Below the pieces are notes generated by a model that was not told where the DNA came from, ran no database searches, and saw nothing but the letters and a program-made list of their open reading frames with translations. Positions 1 to 5,118 of a DNA stretch of 6,620 bases are shown here, piece by piece. The stretch spans positions 1 to 6,620 of the forward strand of contig PBTU01000080.1 of assembly GCA_002729295.1 (NCBI GenBank), in the 5' to 3' direction. Numbering within the stretch: position 1 is the stretch's first letter; each line of letters begins with the position of its first letter. The stretch is from Verrucomicrobiales bacterium (GTDB taxonomy: Bacteria; Verrucomicrobiota; Verrucomicrobiia; Verrucomicrobiales; Akkermansiaceae). The translations under genes were made by a program, and so were the position numbers.

Positions 1-2
1 GG

Positions 3-161
3 CCTGCCCCAAGGACGGAAAATGCGCTTCTAACGGGTGACGCACCGAATGTATATTTTGAGAGGGAAGCGCTCCACGCAATCCACTATCGAAGCGGGCA
101 TTCCAGCCTTAGTCTGCCAAGAATGGGCCTGAATCTGCCGTCCAAAGTAATCCCAAAATAG
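3..161 (+). CDS. Possible C-terminal tail of a plus-strand gene cut by the left edge
   Basis: One plus-strand frame is open from the window edge through 52 codons to a TAG at 159-161. The residues have a protein-like mix (they include LLTGDAPNVYFERE) and no low-complexity runs, but I recognise no domain. If real, it would converge on dps, and the terminator at 235-265, which also has a T-rich stretch on the plus side, would serve both genes. A competing minus-strand frame over the same bases begins inside that terminator and is less likely. Fifty-two open codons can occur by chance, so this is a weak call that needs the sequence to the left. Confidence 0.3.
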   Translation, partial: PAPRTENALLTGDAPNVYFEREALHAIHYRSGHSSLSLPRMGLNLPSKVIPK

Positions 162-168
162 TGGATTG
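79..168. repeat. 11-bp perfect inverted repeat with 68-bp spacer
   Basis: CAATCCACTAT at 79-89 is exactly reverse-complementary to ATAGTGGATTG at 158-168. The match does not extend outward or inward. The right arm overlaps the TAG that ends the possible plus-strand gene tail. No T-run follows either arm, so it is not an intrinsic terminator. It could be a long-stem RNA fold, a remnant of a small mobile element or chance. Confidence 0.4.
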
Positions 169-234
169 ATCACTAAGGTTACTCGTGAAAGGAGCTTGCC
201 TTGATTGTAGGAAGTATGATCGCGTCGCGAACAC

Positions 235-265
235 AAAAAAAGCCCCCTGCAAGGCAAAGGGCTTT
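235..265 (-). terminator. Rho-independent terminator of dps, possibly bidirectional
   Basis: AAAGCCC at 239-245 pairs with GGGCTTT at 259-265, and CCT/AGG inside the loop can extend the stem. Read on the minus strand, the hairpin comes about 28 bases after the dps stop codon and runs into seven T residues (complement of A235-A241), the classical intrinsic terminator form. Read on the plus strand, the stem is followed by TTTGGTTTTG (263-272), a poorer but usable U-rich tail, so it may also stop transcription arriving from the left. Confidence 0.8.
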
Positions 266-293
266 GGTTTTGAACAGGAAAAAGACTCCTAAA

Positions 294-776
294 TTATTTA
301 AGATAGCTGTTGAGGAACCAAACTGCTTTTTGGTGGATTCTCACCCTGCCTATGAGCAGGTCTTCAGACTCCGTATCACCCGCTTCGGCGGCGACTTTTC
401 TTCCAACCACGGCTTGTTCAATGACAAGCTCGTGAGCAAGAAGAACAGAGGAAACAAAATCCTTGGCAGATGCGGCGGAGGCTGAGGGGCTTTCGTTGAC
501 CCTCGACATGCTGGCGAGTTTCTTCAATCCTCCTTCTGCGTAATTCCCGAGGGCGCGGACGCGTTCGGCGATCTCGTCGATGGCGACAAAAAGCTCCTCG
601 TATTGCTCTTGAAACATTTGGTGGAGAGGAAGAAAGTCCGTTCCCTCGACATTCCAGTGTGCGAGGTGTAGCTGGCCCAGTAGCCCGTAGGAGTCTGCGA
701 CAAGTTGATTTAGATGGGACGCGATTTGATCGACTGAGGATGCTTCAATATTTTCAATAGCTTTTGTGGCGCTCAT
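294..776 (-). CDS. dps: Dps-family DNA-binding ferritin-like protein
   Basis: This encodes a 160-residue protein of the usual Dps length. Family members form cytoplasmic 12-subunit shells that oxidise Fe(II), usually with hydrogen peroxide, store the ferric mineral and protect DNA in starvation or oxidative stress. The Dps signature is clear: HWNVEG at 40-45, LH at 51-52, then D67-x3-E71. H40, H52, D67 and E71 line up with the inter-subunit ferroxidase ligands H51, H63, D78 and E82 of E. coli Dps. The ligand expected four residues after the second histidine (D67 in E. coli, often Glu elsewhere) is Gln56 here. The C-terminal part (GDTESEDLL at 133-141, then H148 and W153) is also typical. The N-terminus is short, with only one lysine in its first 20 residues, so DNA binding cannot be assumed. 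The ATG is the only plausible start; no good Shine-Dalgarno precedes it, and a promoter lies directly upstream. A strong terminator follows. Confidence 0.96.
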   Translation of the reverse strand: MSATKAIENIEASSVDQIASHLNQLVADSYGLLGQLHLAHWNVEGTDFLPLHQMFQEQYEELFVAIDEIAERVRALGNYAEGGLKKLASMSRVNESPSASAASAKDFVSSVLLAHELVIEQAVVGRKVAAEAGDTESEDLLIGRVRIHQKAVWFLNSYLK

Positions 777-782
777 GCCCCA

Positions 783-810
783 GTTATACTCTCATCCATT
801 GATTTCACAA
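783..810 (-). promoter_or_regulatory. Predicted sigma70-type promoter of dps, possibly leaderless
   Basis: On the minus strand, TTGTGA (810-805) is followed after 16 bases by TATAAC (788-783), matching the -35 and -10 consensus at 4 of 6 and 5 of 6 positions. Seven bases downstream of the -10 box lies the A of the dps ATG at 776, so the transcript would have almost no 5' leader. No Shine-Dalgarno is seen before dps, which agrees with this. It is inferred from sequence only; a start further upstream is possible. Confidence 0.4.
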
Positions 811-1040
811 ACTATTTTGAGGTTCTTGAAAATTAAATCTTGCTGTATTTGCGACTCGGTCTCAATAGGTTTTCCGATACGAAAAAACAGGCGTCTTACA
901 GAGTTAGTTCGCTTGACCGCTGAAAAGTCTTCAGCGCGAGAAAAGAGATTCTGCAGAAGTCGAGGGAATTGATTGCAGCTTTGATAGGTGGGCGAGGATC
1001 CTTGGGTCCCCACCCACTTACCAATACTTTCTATCCTCAC
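792..1040 (-). CDS. Doubtful small ORF between higA-like gene and dps
   Basis: An 82-codon frame starts with GTG, and its first four bases overlap the stop of the higA-like gene as GTGA, an arrangement common in translationally coupled genes. It ends 15 bases before the dps start. The predicted product is basic and polar, with no signal peptide, membrane helix or domain that I recognise, and it does not resemble a HigB or RelE toxin. Against it: there is no independent ribosome binding site, the segment contains several inverted repeats, and its end lies within the predicted dps promoter. It may be non-coding. Confidence 0.25.
   Translation of the reverse strand: MRIESIGKWVGTQGSSPTYQSCNQFPRLLQNLFSRAEDFSAVKRTNSVRRLFFRIGKPIETESQIQQDLIFKNLKIVCEING
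918..936. repeat. 7-bp perfect hairpin or operator-like palindrome upstream of dps
   Basis: CGCTGAA (918-924) and TTCAGCG (930-936) form a perfect inverted repeat with a 5-base spacer. Neither strand has a T-run after it, so it is not a simple terminator. It lies about 140 bases upstream of dps and 100 bases past the end of the higA-like gene. It may be an operator for a dimeric regulator, an RNA stem in a read-through transcript or chance. It matches no regulator box that I know. Confidence 0.4.
987..1014. repeat. 6-bp GC-rich inverted repeat after the higA-like gene
   Basis: GGTGGG (987-992) pairs with CCCACC (1009-1014) across a 16-base loop. It lies about 22 bases past the stop of the higA-like gene on the minus strand. 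No U-run follows, so it could be a 3'-end stabilising stem or a Rho-dependent end rather than an intrinsic terminator. Confidence 0.3.
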
Positions 1041-1462
1041 GAGAGAAAGGGATCGGGAGCCATTCCGAAATATTTTCCGAGGCGTACGGCGTGCTCGTGG
1101 GTGATTTTTCGCTGACCACTCAGGATCATTGAACCCAAAGAGATTGAGCGTCCCAAAATCCTCGAAAGATCACCCTTGCTGAGCTTGTGCTCGTCGACAA
1201 GGTGCTTGAGCAGGGAGAGGGGCTTTGGTTTGGATGAAACAGCCACTCCTTCGTAGCGTTGGATGACGAGAGTTAGGAGGTCGAGATAATCTCGTTGGTC
1301 CCGATTGGTCCGGTCGATGGATGCTTTGAGATGGCATTGAATTGACAGGAATGTTTGGTAATCGGCTTGCCTGCGAATGGGGCGGGGGGGGAAGGTTTTG
1401 CAAAGGGAGAGAAAATCTTCCGGGATTAAGCACTCGTTTTGATTTGTAGCGGTAGCATGCAT
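1037..1462 (-). CDS. higA: HigA-like antitoxin / XRE-family helix-turn-helix regulator
   Basis: This encodes a 141-residue protein with the architecture of the HigA (YgjM, COG5499) group. An N-terminal helical part contains PRPIRRQADYQTFLS (26-40) and LDLLTLVIQRYE (60-71), corresponding to the conserved PIR-x-ExDYxxAL and DELxxLxxLIExYE segments of the family. A C-terminal XRE-type helix-turn-helix follows at about 94-118 (LSKGDLSRILG, then the recognition region and LSGQRKIT), ending in the usual (F/L)GMxPDxxL tail. Family antitoxins bind a HigB mRNA interferase and repress their own promoter. No HigB-like gene is seen on either side: in this group the toxin normally comes first, but the 270 bases upstream have no such frame. 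It may therefore be an orphan antitoxin acting as a plain regulator. No clear Shine-Dalgarno precedes the ATG. Confidence 0.8.
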   Translation of the reverse strand: MHATATNQNECLIPEDFLSLCKTFPPRPIRRQADYQTFLSIQCHLKASIDRTNRDQRDYLDLLTLVIQRYEGVAVSSKPKPLSLLKHLVDEHKLSKGDLSRILGRSISLGSMILSGQRKITHEHAVRLGKYFGMAPDPFLS

Positions 1463-1547
1463 CGGTAAGAATTTTGGGTTTTGTCAAATCTTAGTCAGTT
1501 GTCGTTGCTCTGCTAACGGTGTTTTGTCTCTGTTGAGCGATGAATTG

Positions 1548-1557
1548 CGCATATGCG
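1548..1557. promoter_or_regulatory. Perfect 10-bp palindrome in the divergent promoter region
   Basis: CGCATATGCG is a perfect palindrome about 86 bp upstream of the higA-like start and 176 bp upstream of the secreted-protein start. HigA proteins bind palindromes in their own promoters as dimers, so this is a candidate operator. The link is inference from position and symmetry; a single 10-bp palindrome is weak evidence. Confidence 0.3.
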
Positions 1558-1570
1558 GGAGAATTGATAA

Positions 1571-1611
1571 CCTATGCCAGATAGAGAAAAATCCTGGCGG
1601 TTGTGCATAGG
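1571..1611. repeat. Potential hairpin in the divergent intergenic region
   Basis: CCTATGC (1571-1577) is complementary to GCATAGG (1605-1611), and GCCAG (1576-1580) is complementary to CTGGC (1594-1598). The two pairings share bases 1576-1577, so they are alternatives, unless only CCTAT/ATAGG joins the inner stem with a bulge. No T-run follows. This may be leader RNA structure or a protein-binding site. Confidence 0.3.
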
Positions 1612-1732
1612 GAGTGCAGAAAACAGCCAATTGACTTGTTTTGACGGCGGATCGTGAAATGGAGAAGAAGTTCAATGAGGACCAGTATTTGGCATTTACA
1701 TACGGATGGTCGTAGGGTGATTTCTAGGGGCG

Positions 1733-2371
1733 ATGTTTCGAACTATTCTCTCTACCCTTTCGATAATACTCATTTTTTTCCCGACTCTGCTCAGCGGACA
1801 GGAGATGAGAGAGCATCCACCAAAGGGGAAATTCAGCGAGGCCCATCGATTTGTCTTTTTTGCCGTTTTGGAGGGGTGTTTTGATGACGGAGTGAGGCAG
1901 CAGGAGATTGATCTGATGATTCCCATCCGGCCTGATCGAGAGAATCGTCGGAGTATCGTTAAGAATATGGTGTATTCTTGTCCGCTGTGCTCAGCGGTCT
2001 TTGATGGCTTGCGTCTGTATTCGGATAGGCAGGGCTTTATCAGCGGGATGTCCAAGACGGAGTGGTATAATACCTTTGGGCAAGGTCTGGATAAAGAAAC
2101 TAGAAAAACACTGGCAGAAGAAGGAGCCTCTTGTCGAAAGGCTATTCAGGGGCTTGTGAATAACTGGATAGAAAAACGGATTTCAAGATCGGGGATGATT
2201 CCAAAAGAGGTTAAGGCAATTCGAAAACAATTGGCGTTGATGCGTGACGAAGGAGAAAAGGCGCTTAAAGAGATGCAGGAGGGAAAAATGGGCGAGGAAT
2301 TGCAGAAGAATTATGAAGGATGGAAAGAATGCCCGATCTGTCAGGGTGTTTCGCCAATGAACATTGATTAA
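1733..2371 (+). CDS. Secreted protein with two CPxC motifs, function unknown
   Basis: This encodes a 212-residue protein that I cannot assign to a named family. Residues 1 to about 23 form a typical signal peptide (basic R3, a hydrophobic stretch from about 5 to 20, then SGQ), with no lipobox cysteine, so the mature protein should be periplasmic or secreted. Two CPxC motifs stand out: CPLC at 83-86 and CPIC at 200-203, close to the C-terminus. Single cysteines are at 49 and 134. The segment between 145 and 195 is rich in Lys and Glu and probably helical. Paired CPxC motifs suggest either a metal site (zinc-ribbon style) or disulfide/redox chemistry, but neither is proven. An in-frame TGA at 1718-1720 makes the ATG at 1733 the first possible ATG start. 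AGGGG at 1726-1730 could act as a ribosome site, though the spacing of two bases is short. A membrane protein gene follows after 23 bases, probably in the same transcript. Confidence 0.85.
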   Translation: MFRTILSTLSIILIFFPTLLSGQEMREHPPKGKFSEAHRFVFFAVLEGCFDDGVRQQEIDLMIPIRPDRENRRSIVKNMVYSCPLCSAVFDGLRLYSDRQGFISGMSKTEWYNTFGQGLDKETRKTLAEEGASCRKAIQGLVNNWIEKRISRSGMIPKEVKAIRKQLALMRDEGEKALKEMQEGKMGEELQKNYEGWKECPICQGVSPMNID

Positions 2372-2394
2372 AGATTTCAGAGAAATTCAAGATT

Positions 2395-2739
2395 ATGCGC
2401 GCGTTGTTGATTGTTGTTTATGCCTTGCATCTATTTTGGACCGGATTGTGGGCGAGTATTGCCGCTCAGGCACTCAAGCTAAATGCCTTTTGGTTCTGCC
2501 TGTTACTTGGAACGGTCTGTTTGATCGGAGGGGTTATGTATCGCTTGGGAAAAACTTGGCTTGCGCGTCTCTTGGTAGGTCCGGCTGCTACTCTTGTGAC
2601 AGGATTCTATGTTTACAGTTTTGTGAATGATCCTGGCGTGGATGCGACCTTCCGGGTGGGCCTGATTATTCTGAGCTCCATTGGAGTCCAGTTGGTTTTG
2701 TTTTTTCCTCCGGTTGGGGTGGAGAATGAAAATGTTTAG
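2395..2739 (+). CDS. Small four-helix membrane protein, function unknown
   Basis: This encodes a 114-residue, strongly hydrophobic protein with four likely transmembrane helices at about 4-26, 31-50, 57-77 and 86-106, and a short polar C-terminal tail. No catalytic motif or recognised family is visible. It follows the CPxC protein by 23 bases on the same strand, so the two are probably co-transcribed; a weak purine-rich site (AGAGAA) lies upstream of the ATG. The pairing with an exported cysteine-motif protein suggests a joint envelope role, but this rests on position alone. An overlapping frame from 2364 to 2630 in another register was judged a shadow. Confidence 0.8.
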   Translation: MRALLIVVYALHLFWTGLWASIAAQALKLNAFWFCLLLGTVCLIGGVMYRLGKTWLARLLVGPAATLVTGFYVYSFVNDPGVDATFRVGLIILSSIGVQLVLFFPPVGVENENV

Positions 2740-2792
2740 TGCCGAGTTGGTTGATGTATCTGGGACAGGGCACTTTACGGAAAAAAGAAACT

Positions 2793-3458
2793 TCAGGTCT
2801 GTTTGGCAATCCGACCTTTTTGGAGGCTGATGGTGCGATCCCCGACGACGTGGGCATCATCTTGATGATGCGAAACAAAGAGGGCGGATGTTTTGCTCTT
2901 GCGGAGGAGGTCGAATGTGAAATCCCGAAGACGATTCCTTAATGCATCATCCAGATTACTGAAGGGTTCATCAAGGAGAAGAATTTTGGGGCGGGGAGCT
3001 AGGGCGCGGGCAAGGGCGACGCGTTGGGCTTCGCCTCCAGAGAGTTCGGAGGGATAACGTTTTGCCAAGGTAGGAAGCTCGATGGTCTCGAGAAGCTCTG
3101 TGATACGATCCTTGCGAGAGGCACGTCGCCATTTGTGAAGGCCGTAGGCGATGTTCTTTTCGACGGTCATATGGGGAAAGAGGTCCCCAGTTTGTGAAAC
3201 GAGTCCGATGTTGCGTTTCTCAGGAGGGAGAAAACGGCGTGGGCCAGTGAGATATTCATTATCGAGCTGAATGCTACCTGAGGTTGGTCGTTCGAGTCCG
3301 GCGATGAGTTTCAAGAGGGTGGACTTTCCGCATCCGCTGGGGCCAACGAGAGAGAGGATTTCAAAAGGATCGAGCGTCAGACTGAGGTCATCCAGAACAG
3401 GAAGTCCCCGGCGGGTGTAGCGGTGGGAAATATTATGGAGGGTGAGGTGATGGGACAT
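2793..3458 (-). CDS. fbpC: Ferric-iron ABC transporter ATPase, short form
   Basis: This is the cytoplasmic ATP-hydrolysing subunit that drives iron import through FbpB. All nucleotide-binding motifs are present: Walker A GPSGCGKST (39-47), Q-loop Gln89, signature LSGGEAQ (139-145), Walker B ILLLDEP (159-165), D-loop SNLD (167-170) and H-loop His197. The protein has 221 residues, whereas FbpC-type ATPases are usually near 350 residues and carry a C-terminal TOBE regulatory domain. Here the ATPase domain ends directly after KGRI, and another stop soon follows in frame, so the short form looks native rather than frameshifted. Thiamine-transporter ATPases (ThiQ) are similarly short, but the neighbouring binding protein points to iron. 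The ATG lies one base after the fbpB stop, so it is probably translated by coupling; the upstream stretch is A-rich with only GGAA as a possible ribosome site. Confidence 0.96.
   Translation of the reverse strand: MSHHLTLHNISHRYTRRGLPVLDDLSLTLDPFEILSLVGPSGCGKSTLLKLIAGLERPTSGSIQLDNEYLTGPRRFLPPEKRNIGLVSQTGDLFPHMTVEKNIAYGLHKWRRASRKDRITELLETIELPTLAKRYPSELSGGEAQRVALARALAPRPKILLLDEPFSNLDDALRNRLRDFTFDLLRKSKTSALFVSHHQDDAHVVGDRTISLQKGRIAKQT
2795..2821. terminator. Possible weak bidirectional terminator between converging operons
   Basis: AGGTC (2795-2799) pairs with GACCT (2813-2817) across a 13-base loop. On the plus strand it runs into TTTTT (2817-2821), and it lies about 55 bases past the membrane-protein stop. 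On the minus strand it is followed, after GAAG, by TTTCTTTTTT past the fbpC stop. The stem overlaps the last codons of fbpC and is only 5 bp, so termination strength is doubtful. Confidence 0.4.
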
Positions 3459-3459
3459 T

Positions 3460-5118
3460 TTATTTTTTCCGGTTCAGGAATTCCACAATGATGAGTCCGA
3501 TGGCGCAGAGTCCGATAAGAATGAGCGCTGGGGTGGCGGAGGCGAAGAGGTATCCTTGGTTGACGAGACTATATGTGCTCGTACCGAGGGTTTCAAAATC
3601 AAATGGTCTGAGAAGAAGAGTGAGAGGAAGTTCCTTGGAAATATCGACCGAGACGAGGATGGTAGCCCCGATGAGAGGGGCTCGGAGAAGGGGAAGGTGT
3701 ATGGTCAGAAAAACCATCCAGGGCTTACGGCCAAGGATTCTAGCCGATTGCTCAAGCGGGGTAGGGATTGTTTGAAATCCCGCTGAAATTACCTGTCCGG
3801 AAACTGCGAGGTAACGTGAAGTGAGGGCGAAAAGGAGCCAAATGAGGGATCCTGAAACGAGCAGAGATTGGAGGGATTCGTTTTCGAAGGAGAATGTTCG
3901 ACTGAATGATGCGACTCCGAGAACGCCTACAGCCATTACAGTGCTGGGGGCGGCGTATCCGGCTGAGCTGATCGCTTGGGCGAGAGTCTGGTCAAGTCGT
4001 CGTTTGGTGAAACGAGCAAAAGCCAGAAAGAAAAGAGAAGTGAGAATGCAGATCAGGGCGACGGAGAGAGTCAGTAGAGTAGTGCGGATGATTTCGCTTC
4101 GATAATCACTGAGAACGAAGTTCTGCTGATGCTCGCTCTGCCACTGCATGAGTGTGACAAGAGGGTAAGCGAAGCCCAGAGCAACCGGCAGGCCGCAGAC
4201 AATCCAACAAAGGAGGGTGCCGGATGGGCCGGTGCGTCGAAGGCTGTCAATTGAAGAATGAGCTTCGCCGAATCGGGCTCTTCCCCGTTGAAGACGTTCG
4301 AGAATGAGAATGACAAGGACTCCGGCAAGAATTGTACCTGAGAGGAATCGTGCGGTTTCTAATTCATCGAGGCCAAACCAGGTTCGAAAAATGACGACGG
4401 TAACTGTGTTGAACCCGAAATGTTTGGCGGCCCCGTAGTCGCTGAGGACTTCCATGCATACCAGAAAGAGTCCCGCTATGGCAGCGGGTCTGACCAAGGG
4501 AACGTGAATGGTGCGAAAACGACGCCAACGGCCCGCGCCCAGAAGTCGTGCGGCTTGCCCAAGCTGGCGGGATCGATGGGCAAAAACAGAACGAGTGGCG
4601 AGAAAGATGTAGGGGTAGAGGACGGAGGCCATTATGGCAATCAGCCAGGCATAGCGATGGTAGAGCTCGGCCCTGAGATAGGCATCTATTCCGTGATCGG
4701 TGCGGATTTCAACCAGCCAGGGAATGGCAGACTCCCTTGCTTCCGTGGTGATGTAGGCGGCAATGTAAGGAGGAACAGCAAGAGGGAGAATGAGAAGAAC
4801 TGAGAATATTCTTCTTCCCCAAAATTGATAGTTACTGAGACACCAGGCTGCCGGGATGCTAAAAAGTAGGCTAACCAAAGCGACACCAATAAGAAGAATT
4901 GCGGTGGTCTTTAGGGCTGGAGTGAGGAGGTATTCTTTGACGTGTGGCCAGGATTCTCCGTGCGACCCCGTTGCCGCACCCCAAAGAATAAAAATGACGG
5001 GAGCGAGGAGGATTAATCCTAAGATTAGTACGAGGAGACGCCCGGCAAGCATGCCGGGCGCGCTCGTGAGTCCTGTGTGCGACCGCAGGGCTCGAAAATG
5101 TTTGAGAAAATGAATCAA
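3460..5118 (-). CDS. fbpB: Ferric-iron ABC transporter permease, fused two-domain
   Basis: This encodes a 552-residue inner-membrane permease with two homologous binding-protein-dependent transport domains in one chain, as usual for FbpB/FutB. Each domain has the cytoplasmic EAA loop that docks to the ATPase: QAARLLGAGRWRRF with IHVPLVRP (188-211) and QSARILGRKPWMVF with IHLPLLR (457-479). After the second loop comes KELPLTLLLRPF (495-506), a typical stretch of iron-type permeases. About twelve hydrophobic helices are spread over 24-46, 70-95, 103-123, 155-175, 212-230, 258-274, 300-325, 344-368, 385-405, 418-438, 480-495 and 526-547. The first codon is TTG and overlaps the fbpA stop as TTGA, indicating translational coupling; no Shine-Dalgarno is seen. 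An alternative ATG at codon 23 falls at the edge of a strong hairpin loop and is less likely. Confidence 0.96.
   Translation of the reverse strand: MIHFLKHFRALRSHTGLTSAPGMLAGRLLVLILGLILLAPVIFILWGAATGSHGESWPHVKEYLLTPALKTTAILLIGVALVSLLFSIPAAWCLSNYQFWGRRIFSVLLILPLAVPPYIAAYITTEARESAIPWLVEIRTDHGIDAYLRAELYHRYAWLIAIMASVLYPYIFLATRSVFAHRSRQLGQAARLLGAGRWRRFRTIHVPLVRPAAIAGLFLVCMEVLSDYGAAKHFGFNTVTVVIFRTWFGLDELETARFLSGTILAGVLVILILERLQRGRARFGEAHSSIDSLRRTGPSGTLLCWIVCGLPVALGFAYPLVTLMQWQSEHQQNFVLSDYRSEIIRTTLLTLSVALICILTSLFFLAFARFTKRRLDQTLAQAISSAGYAAPSTVMAVGVLGVASFSRTFSFENESLQSLLVSGSLIWLLFALTSRYLAVSGQVISAGFQTIPTPLEQSARILGRKPWMVFLTIHLPLLRAPLIGATILVSVDISKELPLTLLLRPFDFETLGTSTYSLVNQGYLFASATPALILIGLCAIGLIIVEFLNRKK
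5039..5060. repeat. Perfect 9-bp GC-rich hairpin inside the start of fbpB
   Basis: CGCCCGGCA (5039-5047) and TGCCGGGCG (5052-5060) are exact reverse complements with a 4-base loop. In the mRNA the stem begins about 58 bases after the fbpB start codon and covers codons 20-27. No U-run follows, so it is not an intrinsic terminator. Such a stem after the binding-protein gene could slow ribosomes or shield fbpA mRNA from 3' decay, giving more FbpA than FbpB; this is inference. Confidence 0.6.

Noticed and set aside
30..257. 75-codon minus-strand frame
   Set aside because: It begins inside the dps terminator hairpin, has no recognisable domain and competes with a frame open from the left edge.
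1631..1660. Promoter of the CPxC gene from TTGACT (1631-1636) and TGAAAT (1655-1660)
   Set aside because: The spacing is 18 bases and the -10 match only 4 of 6; too weak to list as a feature.
1484..1675. 63-codon minus-strand frame upstream of the higA-like gene, in the place where a HigB toxin would be expected
   Set aside because: It lacks the conserved HigB segments (such as the VGTHAEYD-like end), is short, and looks like intergenic sequence.
2364..2630. 88-codon plus-strand frame overlapping the membrane-protein gene
   Set aside because: It covers the same bases in another register; the overlapping 2395-2739 frame gives four coherent transmembrane helices, so this one is a shadow.
2739..2773. 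GTGCC/GGCAC inverted repeat as a terminator after the membrane-protein gene
   Set aside because: The 5-bp stem has a 25-base loop and only TTT after it; the repeat at 2795-2821 is a better, though still weak, candidate.
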